Positions 28,856-43,400 of a DNA stretch of 64,000 bases are shown here, one piece after another. A model generated the notes under the pieces. It was not told the DNA's origin. It made no database searches and was given only the letters and a program-made list of their open reading frames with translations. The stretch is taken from contig NC_135550.1 of the NCBI RefSeq assembly GCF_964340395.1, positions 3,075,001 to 3,139,000 on the forward strand, read 5' to 3'. The stretch's first letter is position 1, and each line of letters opens with the position of its first letter. Origin of the DNA: Glandiceps talaboti (Eukaryota; Hemichordata; Enteropneusta; Spengelidae). The translations under genes were made by a program, and so were the position numbers.

Positions 28856-31800
28856 GATGGAACTCAAGGTCACGGAAGATGACACGAACACAGATGGCAG
28901 ATGAACACCAGACAGCCAATCAAGAAGTGGAAGAAGTAAGTGAAGATTTTGGTATTGTATAATTACTGAGAATGGTCATTAAATTTTGTTGCCCAATATT
29001 TATTCCCATCTGCAATGGAAAGTATAAGTTATTTTAAAGTTCTTTTGTCAGTACTAAGCACACGACAAGTAATGACAACCTTATGTCAAAAGTAGATTGT
29101 AGCAGAATCAAGACATATTTTGGAGATGAACAGAATTGTATTATTTGTGGTAATATCTTTTCAAAAAGGTTAAATTGAGAAGTGGCAACTTTAAGAGTAA
29201 ATATTAGAATCTAAATAACTCTTATTTCATTCCATCAATAAGTTTATACTGTATTGTTTGATTCATTCCTTTCAGGATGGAACTCAAGGTCACGGAAGAT
29301 GACACGAACACAGATGGCAGATAAACACCAGACAGCCAATCAAGAAGTGGAAGAAGTAAGTGAAGATTTTGGTATTGTATAATTACTGAGAATGGTCATT
29401 AAATTTTGTTGCCCAATATTTATTCCCATCTGCAATGGAAAATATAAGTTATCTAAAAGTTCTTTTGTCAGTACTAAGCACACAACAAGTAATGACAACC
29501 TTATGTCAGAAGTAGATTGTAGCAGAATGAAGACATATTTTGGAGATGAACAGAATTGTATTATCCGTTGTAATATCTTTTCAAAAAGGTTAAATTGAGT
29601 AGTGGCAACTTTTAGAATAAATATTAGAATCTAATTAACTGTTAGTTCACTCCATCAATAAGTTTATACTGTATTGTTTGATTCATTCCTTTCAGGATGG
29701 AACTCAAGGTCACGGAAGATGACACGAACACAGATGGCAGATGAACACCAGACAGCCAATCAAGAAGTGGAAGAAGTAAGTGAGGAGTTTGGAATTGAAT
29801 AATTACTGAGAATGGTCATTAAATTTTGTTGCCCAATATTTATTCCCATCTGCAATGGAAAGTATAAGTTATCAAAACGTTCTTTTGGCAGTACTAAGCA
29901 TACGACGAGTAATGACAACCTTATGTTACAAGTAGATTGTAGCAGAAAGAAGAAATATTGGAGATGAATAAAATTGTATTATCCGTGGTAATATCTTTTC
30001 AAAAAGGTTAAATTGAGTAGTGGCAACTTGTAAGAGTAAATATTAGAATACTGTTATTTCATTCCATCAGTAAGTTTATACTGTATTGTTTGATTCATTC
30101 CTTTCAGGATGGAACTCAAGGTCACGGAAGATGACACAAACACAGATGGCAGATAAACACCAGACAGCCAATCATGAAGTGGAAGAAGTAAGTGAAAATT
30201 TTGGTATTGTATAATTACTGATAATGGTCATTAAATTTTGTTGCCCAATATTTCTTCCCATCTGCAATGGAAAGTATAAGTTATCTAAAAGTTCTTTTGT
30301 CAGTACTAAGCACACGACAAGTAATGACAACCTTATGTCACAAGTAAATTGTAGCAGAATGAAGAAATATTGGAGATGAATAGAATTGTATTATCCGTGG
30401 TAATATCTTTTCAAAAAGGTCAAATTGAGTAGTGGCAACTTGTAAGAGTAAATATTAGAATACTGCTATTCATTCCATCAATAAGTTTATACTGTATTGT
30501 TTGATTCATTCCTTTCAGGATGGAACTCAAGGTCACGGAAGATGACACGAACACAGATGGCAGATGAACACCAGACAGTCAATCAAGAAGTGGAAGAAGT
30601 AAGTGAAGATTTTGGAATTGTATAATTACTGAGAATGGTCATTAAATTTTGTTGGCCAATATTCCTTCCCATCTGCAATGGAAAGTATAAGTTATCAAAA
30701 CGTTATTTTGTCAGTACTAAGCACACGACACGTAATGACAACCTTATGTCAAAAGTAGATTGTAGCAGAATGAAGACGTATTTTGGAGATGAACAGAATT
30801 GTATTATCCGTGGTAATATCTTTTCAAAAAGGTTAAATTGAGTAGTGGCAACTGTAAGAATAAATATTAGAATCTAAATAACTCTTAGTTCATTCCATCA
30901 ATAAGTTTATACTGTATTGTTTGATTCATTCCTTTCAGGATGGAACTCAAGGTCACGGAAGATGACACGAACACAGATGGCAGATGAACACCAGACAGCC
31001 AATCAAGAAGTGGACGAAGTAAGTGAAGATTTTGGAATTGTATAATTACTGAGAATGGTCATTAAACTTTGTTGCCCAATATTTATTCCCATCTGCAATG
31101 GAAAGTATAAGTTATTAAAAGTTCTTTTGTCAGTACTAAGCACACAACAAATAATGACAACCTTATGTCACAAGTAGATTAGGCAGAATGAAGACATATT
31201 TTGGAGATGAACAGAATTGTATTATCCGTGGTAATATCTTTTCAAAAAGGTTAAAGTGAGTAGTGGCAACTTTAAGAGTAAATATTAGAATCTAAATAAC
31301 TCTTAGTTCATTCCATCAATAAGTTTATACTGTATTGTTTGATTCATTCCTTTCAGGATGAAACTCAAGGTCACGGAAGATGACACGAACACAGATGGCA
31401 GATGAACACCAGACAGTCAATCAAGAAGTGGAAGAAGTAAGTGATGATTTTGGTATTGTATAATTACTGAGAATGGTCATTAAATTTTGGTGCCCAATAT
31501 TTCTTCCCATCTGCAATGGAAAGTATAAGTTATCAAAACGTTCTTTTGTCAGTACTAAGCACATGACACGTAATGACAACCTTATGTTACAAGTAGATTG
31601 TAGCAGAATGAAGAAATATTGGAGATGAATAGAATTGTATTATCCGTGGTAATATCTTTTAAAAAAAGGTTAAATTGAGTAGTGGCAACTTGTAAGAGTA
31701 AATATTAGAATACTGCTATTTCATTCCATCAATAAGTTTATACTGTATTGTTTGATTCATTCCTTTCAGGATGGAACTCAAGGTCACGGAATATGACACG

Positions 31801-32609
31801 AACACAGATGGCAGATGAACACCAGACAGCCAATCAAGAAGTGGAAGAAGTAAGTGAAGATTTTGGTATTGTATAATTACTGAGAATGGTCATTAAATTT
31901 TGGTGCCCAATATTTATTCCCATCTGCAATGGAAAGTATAAGTTATCTAAAAGTTCTTTTGTCAGTACTAAGCACACGACAAGTAATGACAACCTTATGT
32001 CAAAAGTAGATTGTAGCAGAATGAAGACATATTTTGGAGATGAACAGAATTGTATTATCCGTGGTAATATCTTTTCAAAAAGGTTAAATTGAGTAGTGGC
32101 AACTGTAAGAATAAATATTAGAATCTAAATAACTCTTAGTTCATTCCATCAATAAGTTTATACTGTATTGTTTGATTCATTCCTTTCAGGATGGAACTCA
32201 AGGTCACGGAAGATGACACGAACACAGATGGCAGATGAACACCAGACAGCCAATCAAGAAGTGGACGAAGTAAGTGAAGATTTTGGAATTGTATAGTTAC
32301 TGAGAATGGTCATTAAACTTTGTTGCCCAATATTTATTCCCATCTGCAATGGAAAGTATAATTTATCTAAAAGTTCTTTTGTCAGTACTAAGCACACGAC
32401 AAGTAATGACAACCTTATGTCACAAGTAGATTGTAGCAGAATGAAGACATATTTTGGAGATGAACAGAATTGTATTATCCGTGGTAATATCTTTTCAAAA
32501 AGGTTAAAGTGAGTAGTGGCAACTTTAAGAGTAAATGTTAGAATCTAAATAACTGTTATTTCATTCCATCAATAAGTTTATACTGTATTGTTTGATTCAT
32601 TCCTTTCAG

Positions 32610-32771
32610 AATGAAGAAATATTGGAGATGGATAGAATTGTATTATCCGTGGTAATATCTTTTCAAAAAGGTTAAAGTGAGTATTGGCAACTTGTAAGAG
32701 TAAATATTAGAATACTGTTATTTCATTCCATCAATAAGTTTATACTTTATTGTTTGATTCATTCCTTTCAG
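32610..32771 (+). repeat. Truncated array unit, acceptor without core or donor
   Basis: The acceptor tract ends at 32,609 but is followed directly by 'aatgaagaaatattggag', which normally lies late in the intron-like segment. The core, the donor and most of the intron are deleted, leaving a 162-bp unit. Confidence 0.85.
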
Positions 32772-35700
32772 GATGGAACTCAAGGTCACGGAAGATGACA
32801 CGAACACAGATGGCAGATGAACACCAGACAGCCATTCAAGAAGTGGAAGAAGTAAGTGAAGATTTTGGAATTGAATAATTACTGAGAATGGTCATTAAAT
32901 TTTGTTGCCCAATATTTCTTCCCATCTGCAATGGAAAGTATAAGTTATCAAAAAGTTCTATTGTCAGTACTAATCACACAACCAGTAATGACAACCTTAT
33001 GTCACAAGTAGACTAGCAGAATGAAGATATATTTTGGAGATGAACAGAATTGTATTATCCGTGGTAATATCTTTTCAAAAAGGTTAAAGTGAGTAGTGGC
33101 AACTTTAAGACTAAATGTTAGAATCTAAATAACTGTTATTTCATTCCATCAATAAGTTTATACTGTATTGTTTGATTCATTCCTTTCAGGATGGAACTCA
33201 AGGTCACGGAAGATGACACGAACACAGATGGCAGATGAACACCAAATAGCCAATCAAGAAGTGGAAGAAGTAAGTGAAGATTTTGGTATTGTATAATTAC
33301 TGAGAATGGTCATTAAATTTTGTTGCCCAATATTTATTCCCATCTGCAATGGAAAGTATAAGTTATCAAAACGTTCTTTTGTCAGTACTAAGCACATGAC
33401 ACGTAATGACAACCTTATGTTACAAGTAGATTGTAGCAGAATGAAGAAATATTGGAGATGAATAGAATTGTATTATCCGTGGTAATATCTTTTAAAAAAA
33501 GGTTAAATTGAGTAGTGGCAACTTGTAAGAGTAAATATTAGAATACTGCTATTTCATTCCATCAATAAGTTTATACTGTATTGTTTGATTCATTCCTTTC
33601 AGGATGGAACTCAAGGTCACGGAATATGACACGAACACAGATGGCAGATGAACACCAGACAGCCAATCAAGAAGTGGAAGAAGTAAGTGAAGATTTTGGT
33701 ATTGTATAATTACTGAGAATGGTCATTAAATTTTGGTGCCCAATATTTATTCCCATCTGCAATGGAAAGTATAAGTTATCTAAAAGTTCTTTTGTCAGTA
33801 CTAAGCACACGACAAGTAATGACAACCTTATGTCAAAAGTAGATTGTAGCAGAATGAAGACATATTTTGGAGATGAACAGAATTGTATTATCCGTGGTAA
33901 TATCTTTTCAAAAAGGTTAAATTGAGTAGTGGCAACTGTAAGAATAAATATTAGAATCTAAATAACTCTTAGTTCATTCCATCAATAAGTTTATACTGTA
34001 TTGTTTGATTCATTCCTTTCAGGATGGAACTCAAGGTCACGGAAGATGACACGAACACAGATGGCAGATGAACACCAGACAGCCAATCAAGAAGTGGACG
34101 AAGTAAGTGAAGATTTTGGAATTGTATAATTACTGAGAATGGTCATTAAACTTTGTTGCCCAATATTTATTCCCATCTGCAATGGAAAGTATAATTTATC
34201 TAAAAGTTCTTTTGTCAGTACTAAGCACACGACAAGTAATGACAACCTTATGTCACAAGTAGATTGTAGCAGAATGAAGACATATTTTGGAGATGAACAG
34301 AATTGTATTATCCGTGGTAATATCTTTTCAAAAAGGTTAAATTGAGTAGTGGCAACTTTAAGAGTAAATATTAGAATCTAAATAACTCTTAGTTCATTCC
34401 ATCAATAAGTTTATACTGTATTGTTTGATTCATTCCTTTCAGGATGAAACTCAAGGTCACGGAAGATGACACGAACACAGATGGCAGATGAACACCAGAC
34501 AGTCAATCAAGAAGTGGAAGAAGTAAGTGATGATTTTGGTGTTGTATAATTACTGAGAATGGTCATTAAATTTTGGTGCCCAATATTTCTTCCCATCTGC
34601 AATGGAAAGTATAAGTTATCAAAACGTTCTTTTGTCAGTACTAAGCACATGACACGTAATGACAACCTTATGTTACAAGTAGATTGTAGCAGAATGAAGA
34701 AATATTGGAGATGAATAGAATTGTATTATCCGTGGTAATATCTTTTCAAAAAGGTTAAATTGAGTAGTGGCAACTTGTAAGAGTAAATATTAGAATACTG
34801 CTATTTCATTCCATCAATAAGTTTATACTGTATTGTTTGATTCATTCCTTTCAGGATGGAACTCAAGGTCACGGAAGATGACACGAACACAGATGGCAGA
34901 TGAACACCAGATAGCCAATCAAGAAGTGGAAGAAGTAAGTGAAGATTTTGGAATTGAATAATTACTGAGAATGGTCATTAAATTTTGTTGCCCAATATTT
35001 CTTCCCATCTGCAATGGAAAGTATAAGTTATCCAAAAGTTCTATTGTCAGTACTAATCACACAACCAGTAATGACAACCTTATGTCACAAGTAGACTAGC
35101 AGAATGAAGATATATTTTGGAGATGAACAGAATTGTATTATCCGTGGTAATATCTTTTCAAAAAGGTTAAAGTGAGTAGTGGCAACTTTAAGAGTAAATG
35201 TTAGAATCTAAATAACTGTTATTTCATTCCATCAATAAGTTTATACTGTATTGTTTGATTCATTCCTTTCAGGATGGAACTCAAGGTCACGGAAGATGAC
35301 ACGAACACAGATGGCAGATGAACACCAAATAGCCAATCAAGAAGTGGAAGAAGTAAGTGAAGATTTTGGTATTGTATAATTACTGAGAATGGTCCTTAAA
35401 TGTTGTTGCCCAATATTTATTGCCATCTGCAATGGAAAGTATAAGTTATCTAAAAGTTCTTTTGTCAGTACTAAGCACACGACAAGTAATGAAAACGTTA
35501 TGTCACAAGTAGATTGTAGCAGAAAAAAGAAATATTGGAGATGAAAAGAATTGTATTATCTGTGGTAATATCTTTTCAAAAAGGTTAAATTGACTAGTGG
35601 CAACTTTAAGAATAAATATTAGAATCTAAAGAACTGTTATTTCATTCCATCAATAAGTTTATACTGTATTGTTTGATTCATTCTTTCAGGATGGAACTCA

Positions 35701-37360
35701 AGGTCACGGAAGATGACACGAACACAGATGGCAGATGAACACCAGACAGCCAATCAAGAAGTGGAAGAAGTAAGTGAAGATTTTGGAATTGTATAATTAC
35801 TGAGAATGGTCATTAAATTTTGTTGCCCAATATTTCTTCCCATCTGCAATGGAAAGTATAAGTTATTAAAAGTTCTTTTGTCAGTACTAAGCACACAACA
35901 AATAATGACAACCTTATGTCACAAGTAGATTAGGCAGAATGAAGACATATTTTGGAGATGAACAGAATTGTATTATCCGTGGTAATATCTTTTCAAAAAG
36001 GTTAAAGTGAGTAGTGGCAACTTTAAGAGTAAATATTAGAATCTAAATAACTCTTAGTTCATTCCATCAATAAGTTTATACTGTATTGTTTGATTCATTC
36101 CTTTCAGGATGAAACTCAAGGTCACGGAAGATGACACGAACACAGATGGCAGATGAACACCAGACAGTCAATCAAGAAGTGGAAGAAGTAAGTGATGATT
36201 TTGGTATTGTATAATTACTGAGAATGGTCATTAAATTTTGGTGCCCAATATTTCTTCCCATCTGCAATGGAAAGTATAAGTTATCAAAACGTTCTTTTGT
36301 CAGTACTAAGCACATGACACGTAATGACAACCTTATGTTACAAGTAGATTGTAGCAGAATGAAGAAATATTGGAGATGAATAGAATTGTATTATCCGTGG
36401 TAATATCTTTTAAAAAAAGGTTAAATTGAGTAGTGGCAACTTGTAAGAGTAAATATTAGAATACTGCTATTTCATTCCATCAATAAGTTTATACTGTATT
36501 GTTTGATTCATTCCTTTCAGGATGGAACTCAAGGTCACGGAATATGACACGAACACAGATGGCAGATGAACACCAGACAGCCAATCAAGAAGTGGAAGAA
36601 GTAAGTGAAGATTTTGGTATTGTATAATTACTGAGAATGGTCATTAAATTTTGGTGCCCAATATTTATTCCCATCTGCAATGGAAAGTATAAGTTATCTA
36701 AAAGTTCTTTTGTCAGTACTAAGCACACGACAAGTAATGACAACCTTATGTCAAAAGTAGATTGTAGCAGAATGAAGACATATTTTGGAGATGAACAGAA
36801 TTGTATTATCCGTGGTAATATCTTTTCAAAAAGGTTAAATTGAGTAGTGGCAACTGTAAGAATAAATATTAGAATCTAAATAACTCTTAGTTCATTCCAT
36901 CAATAAGTTTATACTGTATTGTTTGATTCATTCCTTTCAGGATGGAACTCAAGGTCACGGAAGATGACACGAACACAGATGGCAGATGAACACCAGACAG
37001 CCAATCAAGAAGTGGACGAAGTAAGTGAAGATTTTGGAATTGTATAGTTACTGAGAATGGTCATTAAACTTTGTTGCCCAATATTTATTCCCATCTGCAA
37101 TGGAAAGTATAATTTATCTAAAAGTTCTTTTGTCAGTACTAAGCACACGACAAGTAATGACAACCTTATGTCACAAGTAGATTGTAGCAGAATGAAGACA
37201 TATTTTGGAGATGAACAGAATTGTATTATCCGTGGTAATATCTTTTCAAAAAGGTTAAAGTGAGTAGTGGCAACTTTAAGAGTAAATGTTAGAATCTAAA
37301 TAACTGTTATTTCATTCCATCAATAAGTTTATACTGTATTGTTTGATTCATTCCTTTCAG

Positions 37361-37522
37361 AATGAAGAAATATTGGAGATGGATAGAATTGTATTATCCG
37401 TGGTAATATCTTTTCAAAAAGGTTAAAGTGAGTATTGGCAACTTGTAAGAGTAAATATTAGAATACTGTTATTTCATTCCATCAATAAGTTTATACTTTA
37501 TTGTTTGATTCATTCCTTTCAG
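37361..37522 (+). repeat. Truncated array unit, second copy
   Basis: Same deletion junction and same private change 'gagatggatagaattg' as at 32,610, exactly 4,751 bp downstream. The deletion preceded the 4,751-bp duplication. Confidence 0.85.
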
Positions 37523-40440
37523 GATGGAACTCAAGGTCACGGAAGATGACACGAACACAGATGGCAGATGAACACCAGACAGCCATTCAAGAAGTGGAAG
37601 AAGTAAGTGAAGATTTTGGAATTGAATAATTACTGAGAATGGTCATTAAATTTTGTTGCCCAATATTTCTTCCCATCTGCAATGGAAAGTATAAGTTATC
37701 AAAAAGTTCTATTGTCAGTACTAATCACACAACCAGTAATGACAACCTTATGTCACAAGTAGACTAGCAGAATGAAGATATATTTTGGAGATGAACAGAA
37801 TTGTATTATCCGTGGTAATATCTTTTCAAAAAGGTTAAAGTGAGTAGTGGCAACTTTAAGACTAAATGTTAGAATCTAAATAACTGTTATTTCATTCCAT
37901 CAATAAGTTTATACTGTATTGTTTGATTCATTCCTTTCAGGATGGAACTCAAGGTCACGGAAGATGACACGAACACAGATGGCAGATGAACACCAAATAG
38001 CCAATCAAGAAGTGGAAGAAGTAAGTGAAGATTTTGGTATTGTATAATTACTGAGAATGGTCATTAAATTTTGTTGCCCAATATTTATTCCCATCTGCAA
38101 TGGAAAGTATAAGTTATCAAAACGTTCTTTTGTCAGTACTAAGCACATGACACGTAATGACAACCTTATGTTACAAGTAGATTGTAGCAGAATGAAGAAA
38201 TATTGGAGATGAATAGAATTGTATTATCCGTGGTAATATCTTTTAAAAAAAGGTTAAATTGAGTAGTGGCAACTTGTAAGAGTAAATATTAGAATACTGC
38301 TATTTCATTCCATCAATAAGTTTATACTGTATTGTTTGATTCATTCCTTTCAGGATGGAACTCAAGGTCACGGAATATGACACGAACACAGATGGCAGAT
38401 GAACACCAGACAGCCAATCAAGAAGTGGAAGAAGTAAGTGAAGATTTTGGTATTGTATAATTACTGAGAATGGTCATTAAATTTTGGTGCCCAATATTTA
38501 TTCCCATCTGCAATGGAAAGTATAAGTTATCTAAAAGTTCTTTTGTCAGTACTAAGCACACGACAAGTAATGACAACCTTATGTCAAAAGTAGATTGTAG
38601 CAGAATGAAGACATATTTTGGAGATGAACAGAATTGTATTATCCGTGGTAATATCTTTTCAAAAAGGTTAAATTGAGTAGTGGCAACTGTAAGAATAAAT
38701 ATTAGAATCTAAATAACTCTTAGTTCATTCCATCAATAAGTTTATACTGTATTGTTTGATTCATTCCTTTCAGGATGGAACTCAAGGTCACGGAAGATGA
38801 CACGAACACAGATGGCAGATGAACACCAGACAGCCAATCAAGAAGTGGACGAAGTAAGTGAAGATTTTGGAATTGTATAATTACTGAGAATGGTCATTAA
38901 ACTTTGTTGCCCAATATTTATTCCCATCTGCAATGGAAAGTATAATTTATCTAAAAGTTCTTTTGTCAGTACTAAGCACACGACAAGTAATGACAACCTT
39001 ATGTCACAAGTAGATTGTAGCAGAATGAAGACATATTTTGGAGATGAACAGAATTGTATTATCCGTGGTAATATCTTTTCAAAAAGGTTAAATTGAGTAG
39101 TGGCAACTTTAAGAGTAAATATTAGAATCTAAATAACTCTTAGTTCATTCCATCAATAAGTTTATACTGTATTGTTTGATTCATTCCTTTCAGGATGAAA
39201 CTCAAGGTCACGGAAGATGACACGAACACAGATGGCAGATGAACACCAGACAGTCAATCAAGAAGTGGAAGAAGTAAGTGATGATTTTGGTGTTGTATAA
39301 TTACTGAGAATGGTCATTAAATTTTGGTGCCCAATATTTCTTCCCATCTGCAATGGAAAGTATAAGTTATCAAAACGTTCTTTTGTCAGTACTAAGCACA
39401 TGACACGTAATGACAACCTTATGTTACAAGTAGATTGTAGCAGAATGAAGAAATATTGGAGATGAATAGAATTGTATTATCCGTGGTAATATCTTTTCAA
39501 AAAGGTTAAATTGAGTAGTGGCAACTTGTAAGAGTAAATATTAGAATACTGCTATTTCATTCCATCAATAAGTTTATACTGTATTGTTTGATTCATTCCT
39601 TTCAGGATGGAACTCAAGGTCACGGAAGATGACACGAACACAGATGGCAGATGAACACCAGATAGCCAATCAAGAAGTGGAAGAAGTAAGTGAAGATTTT
39701 GGAATTGAATAATTACTGAGAATGGTCATTAAATTTTGTTGCCCAATATTTCTTCCCATCTGCAATGGAAAGTATAAGTTATCCAAAAGTTCTATTGTCA
39801 GTACTAATCACACAACCAGTAATGACAACCTTATGTCACAAGTAGACTAGCAGAATGAAGATATATTTTGGAGATGAACAGAATTGTATTATCCGTGGTA
39901 ATATCTTTTCAAAAAGGTTAAAGTGAGTAGTGGCAACTTTAAGAGTAAATGTTAGAATCTAAATAACTGTTATTTCATTCCATCAATAAGTTTATACTGT
40001 ATTGTTTGATTCATTCCTTTCAGGATGGAACTCAAGGTCACGGAAGATGACACGAACACAGATGGCAGATGAACACCAAATAGCCAATCAAGAAGTGGAA
40101 GAAGTAAGTGAAGATTTTGGTATTGTATAATTACTGAGAATGGTCCTTAAATGTTGTTGCCCAATATTTATTGCCATCTGCAATGGAAAGTATAAGTTAT
40201 CTAAAAGTTCTTTTGTCAGTACTAAGCACACGACAAGTAATGAAAACGTTATGTCACAAGTAGATTGTAGCAGAAAAAAGAAATATTGGAGATGAAAAGA
40301 ATTGTATTATCTGTGGTAATATCTTTTCAAAAAGGTTAAATTGACTAGTGGCAACTTTAAGAATAAATATTAGAATCTAAAGAACTGTTATTTCATTCCA
40401 TCAATAAGTTTATACTGTATTGTTTGATTCATTCTTTCAG

Positions 40441-43400
40441 GATGGAACTCAAGGTCACGGAAGATGACACGAACACAGATGGCAGATGAACACCAGACAG
40501 CCAATCAAGAAGTGGAAGAAGTAAGTGAAGATTTTGGAATTGTATAATTACTGAGAATGGTCATTAAATTTTGTTGCCCAATATTTCTTCCCATCTGCAA
40601 TGGAAAGTATAAGTTATCTAAAAGTTCTTTTGTCAGTACTTAGCACACGACAAACAATTGCAACCTTATGTCACAAGTAGATTATAGCAGAATTAAGAAA
40701 TATTTTGGAGATGAACAGAATTGTATTATCCGTGGTAATATCTTTTCAAAAAGGTTAAAGTGAGTAGTGGCAACTTTAAGAGTAAATGTTAGAATCTAAA
40801 TAACTGTTATTTCATTCCATCAATAAGTTTATACTGTATTGTTTGATTCATTCCTTTCAGGATGGAACTCAAGGTCACGGAAGATGACACGAACACAGAT
40901 GGCAGATGAACACCAGACAGCCAATCAAGAAGTGGAAGAAGTAAGTGAAGATTTTGGAATTGAATAATTACTGAGAATGGTCATTAAATTTTGTTGCCCA
41001 ATATTTCTTCCCATCTGCAATGGAAAGTATAAGTTATCAAAAAGTTCTTTTGTCAGTACTAATCACACAACAAGTAATGACAACCTTATGTCACAAGTAG
41101 ACTAGCAGAATGAAGATATATTTTGGAGATGAACAGAATTGTATTATCCGTGGTAATATCTTTTCAAAAAGGTTAAAGTGAGTAGTGGCAACTTGTAAGA
41201 GTAAATATTAGAATACTGTTATTTCATTCCATCAATAAGTTTATACTTTATTGTTTGATTCATTCCTTTCAGGATGGAACTCAAGGTCACGGAAGATGAC
41301 ACGAACACAGATGGCAGATGAACACCAGACAGCCAATCAAGAAGTGGAAGAAGTAAGTGAAGATTTTGCAATTGAATAACTACTGTGAATGGTCATTAAA
41401 TTTTCTTGCCCAATATTTCTTCCCATCTGCAATGGAAAGTATAAGTTATCAAAAAGTTCTTTTGTTAGTACTAATCACACAACAAGTAATGACAACCTTA
41501 TGTCACAAGTAGACTAGCAGAATGAAGATATATTTTGGAAATGAACAGAATTGTATTATCCGTGGTAATATCTTTTCAAAAAGGTTAAATTGAGTAGTGG
41601 CAACTTTAAGAGTAAATATTAGAATCTAAATAACTGTTATTTCATTCCATCAATAAGTTTATACTGTATTGTTTGATTCATTCCTTTCAGGATGGAACTC
41701 AAGGTCACGGAAGATGACACGAACACAGATGGCAGATGAACACCAGACAGTCAATCAATCAAGAAGTGGAAGAAGTAAGTGAAGATTTTGGTATTGTATA
41801 ATTACTGAGAATGGTCCTTAAATGTTGTTGCCCAATATTTATTGCCATCTGCAATAGAAAGTATAAGTTATCTAAAAGTTCTTTTGTCAGTACTAAGCAC
41901 ACGACAAGTAATGACAACGTTATGTCACAAGTAGATTGTAGCAGAAAAAAGAAATATTGGAGATGAAAAGAATTGTATTATCTGTGGTAATATCTTTTCA
42001 AAAAGGTTAAATTGAGTAGTGGCAACTTTAAGAATAAATATTAGAATCTAAAGAACTGTTATTTCATTCCATCAATAAGTTTATACTGTATTGTTTGATT
42101 CATTCTTTCAGGATGGAACTCAAGGTCACGGAAGATGACACGAACACAGATGGCAGATGAACACCAGACAGCCAATCAAGAAGTCGAAGAAGTAAGTGAA
42201 GATTTTGGAATTGTATAATTACTGAGAATGGTCATTAAATTTTGTTGCCCAATATTTCTTCCCATCTGCAATGGAAAGTATAAGTTATCTAAAAGTTCTT
42301 TTGTCAGTGCTTAGCACACGACAAACAATTGCAACCTTATATCACAAGTAGATTATAGCAGAATTAAGAAATATTTTGGAGATGAACAGAATTGTATTAT
42401 CCGTGGTAATATCTTTTCAAAAAGGTTAAAGTGAGTAGTGGCAACTTTAAGAGTAAATGTTAGAATCTAAATAACTGTTATTTCATTCCATCAATAAGTT
42501 TATACTGTATTGTTTGATTCATTCCTTTCAGGATGGAACTCAAGGTCACGGAAGATGACACGAACACAGATGGCAGATGAACACCAGACAGCCAATCAAG
42601 AAGTGGAAGAAGTAAGTGAAGATTTTGGAATTGAATAATTACTGAGAATGGTCATTAAATTTTGTTGCCCAATATTTCTTCCCATCTGCAATGGAAAGTA
42701 TAAGTTATCAAAAAGTTCTTTTGTCAGTACTAATCACACAACAAGTAATGACAACCTTATGTCACAAGTAGACTAGCAGAATGAAGATATATTTTGGAGA
42801 TGAACAGAATTGTATTATCCGTGGTAATATCTTTTCAAAAAGGTTAAAGTGAGTAGTGGCAACTTGTAAGAGTAAATATTAGAATACTGTTATTTCATTC
42901 CATCAATAAGTTTATACTTTATTGTTTGATTCATTCCTTTCAGGATGGAACTCAAGGTCACGGAAGATGACACGAACACAGATGGCAGATGAACACCAGA
43001 CAGCCAATCAAGAAGTGGAAGAAGTAAGTGAAGATTTTGCAATTGAATAACTACTGTGAATGGTCATTAAATTTTGTTGCCCAATATTTCTTCCCATCTG
43101 CAATGGAAAGTATAAGTTATCAAAAAGTTCTTTTGTTAGTACTAATCACACAACAAGTAATGACAACCTTATGTCACAAGTAGACTAGCAGAATGAAGAT
43201 ATATTTTGGAAATGAACAGAATTGTATTATCCGTGGTAATATCTTTTCAAAAAGGTTAAATTGAGTAGTGGCAACTTTAAGAGTAAATATTAGAATCTAA
43301 ATAACTGTTATTTCATTCCATCAATAAGTTTATACTGTATTGTTTGATTCATTCCTTTCAGGATGGAACTCAAGGTCACGGAAGATGACACGAACACAGA

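Larger units (their letters stand above)
31115..40615 (+). repeat. Higher-order repeat, 4,751 bp period, two copies
   Basis: About 31,115-35,865 is repeated at 35,866-40,615: cores 31357/36108, 31770/36521, 32190/36941, 33603/38354, 34443/39194 and 35690/40441 are all offset by 4,751, and both copies contain the same truncated unit. Within each copy an internal duplication of offset 1,833 is visible (31770/33603 and 32190/34023). Confidence 0.85.
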
